This document shows positions 26,201 through 35,091 of a stretch of 64,000 bases of DNA, piece by piece. The stretch's first letter is position 1; each line of letters starts with the position of its first letter. Both the position numbers and the translations under genes were made by a program. The DNA comes from Nocardia goodfellowii. GTDB lineage: Bacteria > Actinomycetota > Actinomycetes > Mycobacteriales > Mycobacteriaceae. Below the pieces are notes generated by a model that was not told the DNA's origin, ran no database searches, and worked only from the letters and a program-made list of their open reading frames with translations. The stretch covers positions 3,658,001-3,722,000 of the forward strand of contig NZ_JAGGMR010000001.1 of NCBI RefSeq assembly GCF_017875645.1, in the 5' to 3' direction.

Positions 26201-26956
26201 ATGACGAAGTTCGAAACCTGGGACGGGCTGGAGCTCAGCTATCGCGTGTGGGACGGCGACGGCACCCCGGTTGTGTTGCAGCACGGCATAGTCGCCGATA
26301 CCGGCGCCAACTGGATCGGGATGGGCGTGGTCCGCGCATTGCGGGCGGCTGGACACACCGTGGTCTCCCTGGACGCACGCGGGCACGGCCGTTCCGCGAA
26401 ACCGCACGACGCGAGCCGCTACTCCTGGGCGGCCATGGCCAAGGACGTGCGCGCGCTCTATGACGAGCTGGGACTGGATCAGGTTGCGCAGGTGGGCTAT
26501 TCGATGGGCGGGGTGATCTCGCTGCTGGTCGCCGCCTCGGACGCGCGGGTACGGAAGCTGGTCGTGGGCGGTATCGGGTCGGGTGTCATCGATTGCGGTG
26601 GCGTCGACCGGCGCGTCGTCGATGTCGCGGACCTGCAGGAAGCGATGACCGGGGACGGAGCCGGGGCGCCGCCCGTCGCCCGGATGTTCCGAGTGCTCGC
26701 CGACGCGGTGCACGCCGATGTCGACGCGATCAAAGCGGTCGCGCGGGGACTCGACGAGGAGCCGATCAAAACACTGGACGACATCACCGTCCCCACGCTG
26801 GTTCTCGCCGGTGACGCCGACCCGTTCGCCGCCGAACCCGAACGTCTCGCCGCGGCCTTACCCGACGGTCGCGCCGTCGTCGTGCCGGGCGATCACCTGA
26901 TGGCCGTAGCGGATCCGGGCTTCTCCGCGGCGCTGGTCGACTTCCTGAAGAACTAG
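26201..26956 (+). CDS. Alpha/beta hydrolase
   Basis: A 251-residue cytosolic alpha/beta hydrolase. It has the oxyanion segment VVLQHGIVADTGANW near residue 24, the nucleophile elbow VGYSMGGVISLL near 100 (catalytic Ser in GYSMG), the acid in LVLAGDADPFAAEPERL and the catalytic His in VPGDHLMAVADP. Its length and spacing suit an esterase or haloalkane-dehalogenase-like enzyme; the substrate is unknown. It stands 64 bases after the phosphatase and converges on the GNAT gene 8 bases away. Confidence 0.85.
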   Translation: MTKFETWDGLELSYRVWDGDGTPVVLQHGIVADTGANWIGMGVVRALRAAGHTVVSLDARGHGRSAKPHDASRYSWAAMAKDVRALYDELGLDQVAQVGYSMGGVISLLVAASDARVRKLVVGGIGSGVIDCGGVDRRVVDVADLQEAMTGDGAGAPPVARMFRVLADAVHADVDAIKAVARGLDEEPIKTLDDITVPTLVLAGDADPFAAEPERLAAALPDGRAVVVPGDHLMAVADPGFSAALVDFLKN

Positions 26957-26964
26957 CGCCGCTG

Positions 26965-27504
26965 TCAGAAAACGAGCCGCAGCACGAAATCGTGGTGCAC
27001 CTGCCGCCCGACCATGAACGTCTTCGTGCCGACACGCTGGAACCCGTGCTTGGTGTAGAACCGCTGGGCGCGTTCGTTGCTCTGGTTAACCCCGAGCCAG
27101 ACCCCGGCCGCGCCCTCTTCCCGGGCCCGCTCCAGCGACGCGCGCATCAGCGCCGTGGAGATGCCGCTGCCGTGGTGTCCGGGCAGCACATACATTTTGC
27201 TGATTTCCACCACCGGGCTCAGGTTCACCGCGGCCGCGACCTCCGGGTCGGCCGGGACGCCCGCGTGCAGCATGGCGTAACCGACGATGTTCCCGTCCGC
27301 GCAGGCTTTGAGCACGGTGTGGGCGGGATCGGTGAGGTATTCGCCGAACCGTTCCCCGGAAAGCACTTCGGTGATGAAGATGTCGATATCGTCGGCGGTG
27401 GCGTCGGGCGGGCACGCGAGCGGAAAGGTCGCGGCCGCAACGTCACTGAGGGCTTCCGCGTCCCACAGTCCGGCCCGGTCCACGATGACCGGTGAGTGAC
27501 TCAT
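26965..27504 (-). CDS. GNAT-family N-acetyltransferase
   Basis: A 179-residue GNAT protein (Rv2669 position). The acetyl-CoA motif A reads MYVLPGHHGSGISTALMRAS near residue 110, and motif B includes GVNQSNERAQRFYTKHGFQRVG near 145. The acceptor is unknown. It overlaps the upstream MFS gene by 4 bases (ATGA), so the two are translationally coupled on the minus strand. Confidence 0.88.
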   Translation of the reverse strand: MSHSPVIVDRAGLWDAEALSDVAAATFPLACPPDATADDIDIFITEVLSGERFGEYLTDPAHTVLKACADGNIVGYAMLHAGVPADPEVAAAVNLSPVVEISKMYVLPGHHGSGISTALMRASLERAREEGAAGVWLGVNQSNERAQRFYTKHGFQRVGTKTFMVGRQVHHDFVLRLVF

Positions 27505-28730
27505 TCCTCCAGTACAGCACGTCCGTGATCGTCATCGAGACGCTCGGTCCCTTCCGGACGAGAATGGAACACACTCGCCAGCACGATCAGGATCGCGGCG
27601 AACACCGTCGGGATGACGAATCCGGCGCGGTGCCCGAACCCGGCCGCGACCGCTCCGATGACGCCGCCGCCGACCAGTGTGCCCGCGTAGTTGAACAGGT
27701 TGAGCCGCGCGATGAGGGAATCCAGCGCGCGCCCGCTGGTCAGCCGTCCGGCCTCGCTGAAGCACAGCGGCGCGAGCACCGGCAATCCGAGGCCGGCCAC
27801 GAAGAATCCACCGATCGCGGTGGCGGGGTTGGGTGCGACAACCGCGACGGCGAGCCCCACGACGCCGACGCACGCCGCGACCCGCACGACACTGCGTGGT
27901 CCGAAGCGGCGCACCCAGATGTCACCGGTGAGCCGGGCCAGCAGCGACGCGCCCTGATAGGCGGCCAAAGCCAGCGCCGCGGTCGCGGAGCTGGACTTCA
28001 GGTCGTCGCCCTCCAGATACAGCGCCGACCAGTTGCCGACGGAGAAGTCGATGGCGAACACCAGCGCCATCACGATGCCGATGGCCAGATAGGCCCGCAG
28101 CGCGACGGATTCGGCCGCGGCGCGCACACCGGCTGCGGACTCTTGCGGGCCTGTCTCGGCCCGATCGGCGTCGAGCAGGCGCGGGCCGAGCGCGAGTCCC
28201 AGTACCAGCACCACGCCCACCGCGCTCAGCAGTGACGTCCGCAGTCCCACCTCGAGTGTCTCGAAGCTGGAAACGAACAGCGCACCGGCGATCGACCCCG
28301 CACTCCAGGCCGCGTAGAACGACGCCAGAATGAAGCGCCCATATCCGTGCTGGATGAAGACCGCCTGCATGTTCGTGCTCGCGTCGACCATGCCGAGTGC
28401 GATCCCGTAACAGCACAGCGCCACCAGCAGTCCTGGTGTATTGGGCGCCAGGGCGATCGCGGTGCCGGTGCCGGCGATCAGCAACAGGCCGATGCGCAGC
28501 GTGGTCCGGCTCGACCACCGCAGGGCCAACTGCTCGGCCGCCACGCTGCCCGCGCCCGCGAGCAACGAGACCACCACCACCGATCCGACGATCAACCCGT
28601 CCGACAGGCCGAATTTGTCCTTCTGCTGCGGCAATTCGGTGAGCACGACGGCGAAGAAGAAACCCTGCAGCGCGAACGCGAACGAATTCGCGATTCTGGC
28701 ACCCCGCAGGATCGGGGCGATGGAGCTCAT
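27501..28730 (-). CDS. MFS transporter
   Basis: A 409-residue major facilitator with twelve predicted helices beginning ANSFAFALQGFFFAVVL. A charged loop near residue 200 (LDADRAETGPQES) separates the two six-helix halves. The ATG at 28730 starts the first helix at the expected place; a frame extension to 28856 would add 42 unrelated residues. It is the first gene of a two-gene unit with the GNAT, which suggests export of a compound that the GNAT acetylates (inference). It is divergent from the P450. Confidence 0.85.
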   Translation of the reverse strand: MSSIAPILRGARIANSFAFALQGFFFAVVLTELPQQKDKFGLSDGLIVGSVVVVSLLAGAGSVAAEQLALRWSSRTTLRIGLLLIAGTGTAIALAPNTPGLLVALCCYGIALGMVDASTNMQAVFIQHGYGRFILASFYAAWSAGSIAGALFVSSFETLEVGLRTSLLSAVGVVLVLGLALGPRLLDADRAETGPQESAAGVRAAAESVALRAYLAIGIVMALVFAIDFSVGNWSALYLEGDDLKSSSATAALALAAYQGASLLARLTGDIWVRRFGPRSVVRVAACVGVVGLAVAVVAPNPATAIGGFFVAGLGLPVLAPLCFSEAGRLTSGRALDSLIARLNLFNYAGTLVGGGVIGAVAAGFGHRAGFVIPTVFAAILIVLASVFHSRPEGTERLDDDHGRAVLEE

Positions 28731-28919
28731 TTCCGGAGGGTAGCGGCCGATACCACGCACTGCCGCGGAATCGGCAGACCTCTCCCTGTGCGCGGCGTGG
28801 ACTACGTCGCCGGGGCTGGCCGCGCTTCCCAGCGCATGCCAGTATCGAAGGGGCACGGCCCGATCCGGCTACGGAGCGGCCGAGGAGTGCCGACAGTCGT
28901 CGGACAGCAGGGAGGCTCG

Positions 28920-30221
28920 ATGACCGTGACCTATCCGCCCGGACCGCCACTGCCCCCGTTCGTCCAGACCGCTCTTTATCTGCGTCGTCGCCCGCTGTTC
29001 CTCGGTGCGTTGCGGCGGCGCTACGGCGATGTCTTCGCGGTGCGGGTGCCGCCGTTCAACGACAACGTGGTGGTGTTCTCCCGTCCCGAACACATCAGGG
29101 AGGTCTTCGGCGGCGACCCGCGCACCATGCACGCGGGGGAGGCCAACAACATTCTCGGGCCCGTCATGGGCGCGCACTCGGTGCTGCTCACCGACGAGGC
29201 CGAGCACGCACGCACCCGGAAGTTGCTGCTGCCCGCGTTCAACAACGCGTCCCTGCGCGGCTATCGAGAACTGGTCGCCGAGATCGCCGCGGCGGAAGTC
29301 GCCGCGTGGCAACCGAATTCCACGGTGACCACGCTGGACCGGATGAACGCGCTCACCCTCGAAGTCATCATGCGTGTGGTGTTCGGCGTCACCGACGCGG
29401 CCGTCCGCGCCGAACTGGTGCCGCGCCTGCGTCGCATCGTCGATGTCGGAGCGCTACAGTACGCCGGGCTGCGTACGCCCGCGCTGCGGCGCTATCAGCC
29501 GTGGAAGGCGTTCCACGCCAACCTGACGGCCGTCGACGATCTGCTGTATCGAGAGATCGCCACGCGCCGGGCCGCACCCGATCTCGCCGACCGCGCCGAT
29601 GTGCTCTCGCGTCTGCTGCAGGTCGGTTCCGCGGGCGCCGACCCACCGCTGACGGACGCGGAGCTGCGCGATCAACTCATCACCTTGCTGCTGGCCGGAC
29701 ACGAGACGACGGCCGCGGCATTGTCCTGGGCGCTGCACGAACTCGCCACGCACCCGGCGGTCCAGCGGGCGGCGTTCGAGGCGGCGCGCGACGAGGACGA
29801 CAAAGCGCTGGAGGCCGTGCTGAAGGAGGCGATGCGCCTGCATCCGGTGATCCCCGGCGCGGTCCGCCGCCTCACCACCGAGACCACTGTCGCCGGGTGG
29901 ACGCTGTCCGCGGGCACGACCGTCAGCTGTTCCATCACCCTGGCGCACCGCAGTCCGGAGAATTACACCGATGTCGAGGTCTTCCGCCCGGCGCGGTTCC
30001 TCGAAGGGGAGGTCGAGCCGCACACCTGGCTGCCGTTCGGTGGCGGCGTGCGCCGGTGCATCGGCGCGGGCTTCTCGATGATGGAGGGGACGGTGGTGCT
30101 GCGCGAAATTCTCACCCGCTACGCGCTCACCCCGGCCACCGGGAAGCCGGAACGCGCTCGGGTGCGCAACATCACCACGGTGCCGCGCGGCAAGGCTCGA
30201 ATCGTTGTGACCGCGCGGTAA
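28920..30221 (+). CDS. Cytochrome P450
   Basis: A 433-residue P450 with all hallmarks: proline-rich start (YPPGPPLPPF), I-helix AGHETTA near residue 259, ExxR in KEAMRLHP near 304, and the heme loop PFGGGVRRCIG with Cys380. A GGAGG site lies 5 bases before the ATG at 28920. The substrate is unknown; the layout resembles class I CYP110/CYP102-like bacterial fatty-acid or terpenoid oxidases. No ferredoxin or reductase is adjacent, but an FMO-type flavoprotein gene lies 82 bases downstream on the same strand. Confidence 0.92.
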   Translation: MTVTYPPGPPLPPFVQTALYLRRRPLFLGALRRRYGDVFAVRVPPFNDNVVVFSRPEHIREVFGGDPRTMHAGEANNILGPVMGAHSVLLTDEAEHARTRKLLLPAFNNASLRGYRELVAEIAAAEVAAWQPNSTVTTLDRMNALTLEVIMRVVFGVTDAAVRAELVPRLRRIVDVGALQYAGLRTPALRRYQPWKAFHANLTAVDDLLYREIATRRAAPDLADRADVLSRLLQVGSAGADPPLTDAELRDQLITLLLAGHETTAAALSWALHELATHPAVQRAAFEAARDEDDKALEAVLKEAMRLHPVIPGAVRRLTTETTVAGWTLSAGTTVSCSITLAHRSPENYTDVEVFRPARFLEGEVEPHTWLPFGGGVRRCIGAGFSMMEGTVVLREILTRYALTPATGKPERARVRNITTVPRGKARIVVTAR

Positions 30222-30303
30222 ACGCCGTTCTAACCTGTTGGTATCCGCCGAAATCGGGCGCGCGGGCATTACGGGTGCCCGCATACGGGTAATCTCGGTG
30301 CCC

Positions 30304-31848
30304 ATGACGAGCGGGAACCGCATCGCGATCGTTGGTGCGGGTGTTGCAGGCCTGGCCAGCGCGAAGGTTTTGAGCAGGGAAGGGTTCCCGGTCGAGGTGT
30401 TCGACCGGGCCCCGGACGTGGGGGGTGTGTGGAGCGCCACCCGGCGCTACCCGGGGTTGCGTACGCAGAACAGCCGCAACACCTACCACTTCTCCGACTT
30501 CCCCATGCCCGAGGACTACCCGCGCGTCCCCGACGGGGCGCAGATGCAGGCCTACCTCGAACGATATGTCCAGCAGTTCGGTCTGCGCGAGAATCTGCGG
30601 TTGGGCACCGAGGTGGTCGCCGCGGACCCGGTCGACAGCGGCTGGCTGCTCGAGATTCGCGACGACACCGGGATCCACCGCACCTCCTGCGATCACCTGG
30701 TGATCGCCAACGGCGTCTTCAACGAACCCGCCATGCCCGACTACCCGGGCGCCGACAAGTTCCAGTCGGCCGGCGGCTACCTGTGTCACTCGACCGATTT
30801 CCACGACGCCGAATGGGCCCGCGGCCGCAACGTCGTGGTCGTCGGCTACGGCCAGTCCGCCTGCGATATCGCCGAAGCCGTCAGTCATGTCGCGGCGTCG
30901 ACGACGGTGGTGGCGCGCCGGCTGCTGTGGAAGCTGCCGCGCAAGGTCGCGCCCGGTTTCGACTACGAACGTCTGATGCTGACCCGCATGGGCGAGGCGC
31001 ACTTCCGCTACCAGCGGCTCGGCTGGTTCGAACGTTTCCTGCACGGCGGCGGCGTCTCCTTCCGCGACAGCAACTTCGATCTGCTGCGCGAACTCGCCAC
31101 CAAGCAGACCCGGCTACGCGAGCTCGACCTGATGCCGGACACCCGTTTCGAGGAAATCGCGCAGAGCACCTTCTCCCTGGCCACCGAGGGCTTCTACGAA
31201 CAGGTCCGCGACGGTCGCATCTTCGTCGCCCGGGACACCTCGATCACCGAAATGTTCGGCACGCCACAGGGTCCCGCGGTCCAGCTCGACACCGGCGAGC
31301 AGCTGCCCGCCGACATCGTGGTGTGCGCCACCGGTTTCCAGCAGCGCGTCCCCTTCCTCACCCCCTACATCCAGCGCCAGCTCACCGACGACGACGGCAA
31401 TTTCCGCCTCTACCGCCACATCCTCCCCGTCACCGTCCCCAACCTGACCTTCGCCGGCTACAACGCCTCCACCGTCGCCACGCTCAACGCCGAAGTCGGC
31501 GCCCACTGGACCGCCGCTTTCCTGCAGGGCCGCATCCAACTGCCCGCCCCCGAGGACATGGCCGCCAAGGTCGACGACCGCCTGCGCTGGATGGACGCCG
31601 GTACCGCGGGCCACCACGCCCACGGCACCGCCATCACCCCCTTCTCCCTGCACAACATCGACGAAATGCTGTCCGACCTGCGTTTCCGACTACCGTTGCG
31701 AACCCGCCTCGTCCAATGGTTCCGCCCCGTCAAGCCCTCGTCCTACCGCGGCCTGGGCGAACGCCGCCACTCCAGCACCGAAAAGCGAACCCCACCCACC
31801 GAACCCCTCTACCCCCAACCCCAGCGCCCCCACGCCGACCACCGCTGA
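30304..31848 (+). CDS. FMO-type NAD(P)/FAD monooxygenase
   Basis: A 514-residue flavin monooxygenase. The FAD Rossmann motif is GAGVAGLASA at residues 11-20. The TRYPGLRTQNS-like segment (RRYPGLRTQNSRNTYHFSDF) follows near 55, the NADPH site VVVGYGQSACDIAEA lies near 178, and ATGF-like VVCATGFQQRVPF is near 342. It is related to FMOs and Baeyer-Villiger oxygenases. It follows the P450 by 82 bases, so the pair may modify one lipophilic substrate in sequence. The C-terminal 30 residues are Pro-rich. Confidence 0.88.
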   Translation: MTSGNRIAIVGAGVAGLASAKVLSREGFPVEVFDRAPDVGGVWSATRRYPGLRTQNSRNTYHFSDFPMPEDYPRVPDGAQMQAYLERYVQQFGLRENLRLGTEVVAADPVDSGWLLEIRDDTGIHRTSCDHLVIANGVFNEPAMPDYPGADKFQSAGGYLCHSTDFHDAEWARGRNVVVVGYGQSACDIAEAVSHVAASTTVVARRLLWKLPRKVAPGFDYERLMLTRMGEAHFRYQRLGWFERFLHGGGVSFRDSNFDLLRELATKQTRLRELDLMPDTRFEEIAQSTFSLATEGFYEQVRDGRIFVARDTSITEMFGTPQGPAVQLDTGEQLPADIVVCATGFQQRVPFLTPYIQRQLTDDDGNFRLYRHILPVTVPNLTFAGYNASTVATLNAEVGAHWTAAFLQGRIQLPAPEDMAAKVDDRLRWMDAGTAGHHAHGTAITPFSLHNIDEMLSDLRFRLPLRTRLVQWFRPVKPSSYRGLGERRHSSTEKRTPPTEPLYPQPQRPHADHR

Positions 31849-32284
31849 CCGAGCCGGGCGAATCTCCGTTCGGAGAACCCCGGCGCGGGGCTGAGACGGG
31901 TCTCGCTACGACTGGTCGTCTGGCGGGGCAGGTCTCTCGGCAGGACCGGTGGTCTTGCCGGAATCGTCGTCCGACTCGAACGGGTCGCTCGCTGGAGCCG
32001 GTCGCGTCACTGAAACCGCATTGCCTGGCTGAGGGCCGGTCGTCGCGCTGGAACCGTGGCTTCGCTGGAACCGGTCGGCGCGATGTGCCATCACCCTGCC
32101 GGAACTGGCTACGCCACTGGACGAGTGTGGTCGACGCGAAGTCCTCGAACCCCGCCCGTCCGGAATAGCTGCTGCCCGCAGGACGCGGCTCCAGTTCCCT
32201 TGCGCCGCTGTGCGAGTAGTGGCTCTGATCGGAACCGCTGCAAGGTCGGTGAACTCGACTTTCCGGGTTCCGCCGGGCCTCCGG
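31849..32284. other. 436-bp region without a confident gene
   Basis: Several frames are open but none has a ribosome binding site or a recognisable family. On the + strand a degenerate motif near GCTGGAACCGGTCG recurs (around 31992, 32050 and 32064), and both strands stay open for long runs. A 62-codon minus frame (31906-32094, Pro/Asp-rich) is the best small candidate. It may be decayed 3' sequence of the adjacent coiled-coil gene. Confidence 0.4.
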
Positions 32285-33580
32285 TCAGGGTAGGTCGCCG
32301 GGCGGGTTGCTCAGGGGGCGGCCGAAGGGGCCGTGGGGGTTTCGCTTGAGTTCGTCGAGCATGGCTTGGAGTTTGTCGACGTGGGCGTTGTCGTCGATGG
32401 TCGGCCGTTGCGGGGCGGTGGTCGAGATGTCGGGGTCCGGGCGGGGCGAGGTGAGGCTTGATTCGTTGCGGCCGTTGGTAGTTGGGTTGGGCGAGTCGAA
32501 GCTGATGCTGGGTGGGGGTTCGAGACGGCCGCTACCGGTGATGTGGGTGGAGGTGTCCGCGCGGCCGGTGAAATGGGAGTTTTCGGGTCGGTCGGCGGAG
32601 TTGGTGAGGTTTTCCAATCGGCCGTTCAAGCCGGTGGAGGTAAAGGTTTCGGAGCGTCCGGTGATCTCCGTGCGCCCGTTGATTTCCCCGCCGCGTCCGT
32701 TGAGGTTCGCGGGCGACTGCGGTGTGCGCGTCGGAAGATCGGTGAGACCTGGCGGGCGTGCTGTTTCCTGGTTTTCGTTGCGGGCGCGCAACGCGGCGTA
32801 GTCGATGCCCTGCGGAGTGGTGTTCGGCGCGGCCTCGGTGATGCCGGAGGGGGTGAAGCGTTCGTCGCGCGGGGTGATTCCGACCGGCTCGAGGCGTTCG
32901 GAATGGCCTGCGGGCGCGGCGGATTCGGAGCGCGGGGTGGGCTCGGGTGTGGGCTCGACCCAGTCGTTCAGGGCTGCGGGCACTGTCGGCAGCCGCCGTT
33001 CGCTGCTGAAAGCGGTGTCGGCGACGGGCGCGGTACCGCGCCCACCGACCGGCTCGGGCTGGTCGGCGCGGGCCGGGGGCTGCGAGCGGTTGGCCACGGC
33101 TCGCGGTAGCGGACGCTCGGCGGATTCTCCTTCGGCGCGCGCGGGTGTGGCCCCGCGCTGCGGCATGGCGGTGCGTTGGGGGAGGTCGTTCTGGGCGGGT
33201 GCCGGCGCGGGATTCTCGGCGCGGGCCCGCTCCCGGCGTTCGGCCCGGGTCGCGGGTTCCTCACGAGCGGGTTCGGGCCGGTTGACCGGTTGGGCGTGCG
33301 GTGCGGGTTCCGTCGGAGCGGATTCGGTGCGCGTGACCGATTCGGCACGCGTGCCGCTCTCCACGCCGTCGATTCGCGACCCCAGCTTCGAAATGTCTTG
33401 GTCGGTACGGAAAGCCCAGGCTTCCAGCTTCGCCAACCGCGCGGCCACCGAACTCTCGTCGCGAGCTTCGTCGACCCGGGCCGCCACCGCGTCCAGCTTG
33501 TCGCTGACTTCACGCAAAATCTCCGCGATGCCCGATATGATCTCGCCGATCGACTCGCCGCCCTGCTGGCCGTGCTCCAT
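32285..33580 (-). CDS. Coiled-coil protein with long disordered repeat tail
   Basis: A 431-residue protein I cannot assign. Residues 8-70 form amphipathic helices (IGEIISGIAEILREVSDKLD, then VDEARDESSVAARLAKLEAW), likely a coiled-coil oligomer. Residues 70-330 are low-complexity Pro/Arg/Glu/Ala. Residues about 300-380 contain a degenerate repeat built on NGRxE/TGRxE units. The ATG at 33580 has AAGAAGG 5 bases upstream; a GTG at 33613 is less likely. A long upstream stretch is empty. The design (coiled-coil head, disordered tail) suggests a scaffold or surface-linked protein. Confidence 0.6.
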   Translation of the reverse strand: MEHGQQGGESIGEIISGIAEILREVSDKLDAVAARVDEARDESSVAARLAKLEAWAFRTDQDISKLGSRIDGVESGTRAESVTRTESAPTEPAPHAQPVNRPEPAREEPATRAERRERARAENPAPAPAQNDLPQRTAMPQRGATPARAEGESAERPLPRAVANRSQPPARADQPEPVGGRGTAPVADTAFSSERRLPTVPAALNDWVEPTPEPTPRSESAAPAGHSERLEPVGITPRDERFTPSGITEAAPNTTPQGIDYAALRARNENQETARPPGLTDLPTRTPQSPANLNGRGGEINGRTEITGRSETFTSTGLNGRLENLTNSADRPENSHFTGRADTSTHITGSGRLEPPPSISFDSPNPTTNGRNESSLTSPRPDPDISTTAPQRPTIDDNAHVDKLQAMLDELKRNPHGPFGRPLSNPPGDLP

Positions 33581-34134
33581 CCGTACCTTCTTCCCCGTCG
33601 AGTGCGCGATCACGCCCGTGGCCCGGGCGATTCTATCCGCGAACCCAGGGGTGTGCGGGGCGAGAGCCCAACCTCACGTGCCCCCTGGGCCTTTCGCGCG
33701 GGCGCAAGTTCTCCAGTTACTTGCCCGTCTGGCCGGATTGTCCGGATTCGCGCGCCAATGATCCTGTCGGCGATGTCGGCCGGGCCATGCCGGGGTTGCC
33801 CGGAATTGGCTGGCGCGCTTACCCGGGCTGGACTGGGCGTTCGCCCGCGAAGAGCGCCGGTCGGGGGCGGTTTGGTCTCGAAATCATCACTGTGCCGTTT
33901 CCTGCGATTGGCTGGAATTGTCAATCCGGCGGAATTTCTGTGGCGATGATCTCGCATGTCGCTGCGAAAACCCTTGTGATGCACCACACATCGGCTGGTC
34001 GAACGGTTTTCAGCAGTTGTGGCGCACCCGGGCGCGGGGTATAGGGGGCTGGCGAGCGGCGCGCATCTGACGCACTCTTGATCTATGGATTAGGTCGCAA
34101 GACCAAGGTGTTTATTGGGCAGGGGAGTGATCGC
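33581..34134. other. Intergenic region, divergent promoters
   Basis: About 550 bases between the divergent coiled-coil gene and the CoiA-like gene. I see no gene with start signals. The stretch near 33850-33990 is slightly less GC-rich than its surroundings. Nothing else stands out. Confidence 0.5.
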
Positions 34135-35091
34135 GTGCGAACCAAGCAGCGTGCGGACAAGGCTTGTGGGCGTCGAGCGGTGCTCGCCGAACTCGGGATC
34201 GGCGACGCCCCCGAGGACACCGGTGGAACTTCCGTGGGTATTTCCCGGTACAGCTGCCGATGCGTGGAATGCGCTGACGCCCAGTGGGATATCCAGCGCC
34301 TCAAATACTGGCTCTGCGCCCGCCTGCTCGCGTTGGGCGTCGACGAGGCCGAAGTAGATCGCCGCATCGGCGACCTCCCGGTCGACATCTACTACCGGAT
34401 CGGCGAACGTCAGTTCGCCATCGAGGTGCGTTCCGGGCCGCTGGATCGCGCCGGCGCGGTGGAGCACATGCAGCGGTTGCGTGCGGCGGGCTGCGAAAGC
34501 GTGCTGTGGCTGTGCCAGCCCGGCTACTGGGTCGCGCACCTGCCCGCACTCGGCATCGCCAATTTCGCGCCACCGGCCTGCGATTATCTGATCGAATCCG
34601 GCATGCTCACCTCGGATGGCCGCGCCCTGGCCGCGCCGCGCTCCACCCCGTTCGAGCTACGCGATTTCTTGGCCGGTTTTCTGTCGGGCACGATCGTCTG
34701 GGGATACCGCGACGAACTGACCGGAGGCTGGGGCACCGTGACCGACTGGACGCACCATACGCACGCGCAAGCGATGGTGATCGCCCGTCAGCGGCAGGAG
34801 CTGGTAAACCAGCGCACCTCGCTAGCCCTTTCCCGGAAATCCGTGCGGGACAAGCAGAAACAGATCATGAAGCTCACCTCGCGGTTGGAGCGCGCCGAAC
34901 TCGACACCGAGGAGCGAGCCGACTCCCTGGCCGAAGCGAACCGCAAACTGGCCGACCATCACCGCGTCGACGCCTCGCTGCGTGCCACCATCAAGGGCCT
35001 CCAGGACACCATCAGCCACTGGCAACTGGTCACCTATTGCTCGATGATGCTGATCGTCACCTTTGTCGCCGGGGCGATGGTGGTGCGCTGA
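34135..35091 (+). CDS. CoiA-like nuclease-fold protein with coiled coil and C-terminal membrane anchor
   Basis: A 318-residue protein. Residues 38-46 give a Cys cluster (SCRCVECAD). Residues 80-130 resemble the competence CoiA/PD-(D/E)xK core: Asp84 in PVDIYYRIG, Glu97 in FAIEVRSG, then EHMQRLRAAGCESVLWLCQP, where the usual x-K/Q is Arg. Residues about 215-285 are a heptad-like coiled coil (RQRQELVNQRTSLALSRKSV onward), and the last 20 residues are a single hydrophobic helix (YCSMMLIVTFVAGAMVV). The GTG at 34135 has GGGGAG 8 bases before it. It overlaps the 3' end of the convergent gene by 35 bases. Confidence 0.6.
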   Translation: MRTKQRADKACGRRAVLAELGIGDAPEDTGGTSVGISRYSCRCVECADAQWDIQRLKYWLCARLLALGVDEAEVDRRIGDLPVDIYYRIGERQFAIEVRSGPLDRAGAVEHMQRLRAAGCESVLWLCQPGYWVAHLPALGIANFAPPACDYLIESGMLTSDGRALAAPRSTPFELRDFLAGFLSGTIVWGYRDELTGGWGTVTDWTHHTHAQAMVIARQRQELVNQRTSLALSRKSVRDKQKQIMKLTSRLERAELDTEERADSLAEANRKLADHHRVDASLRATIKGLQDTISHWQLVTYCSMMLIVTFVAGAMVVR

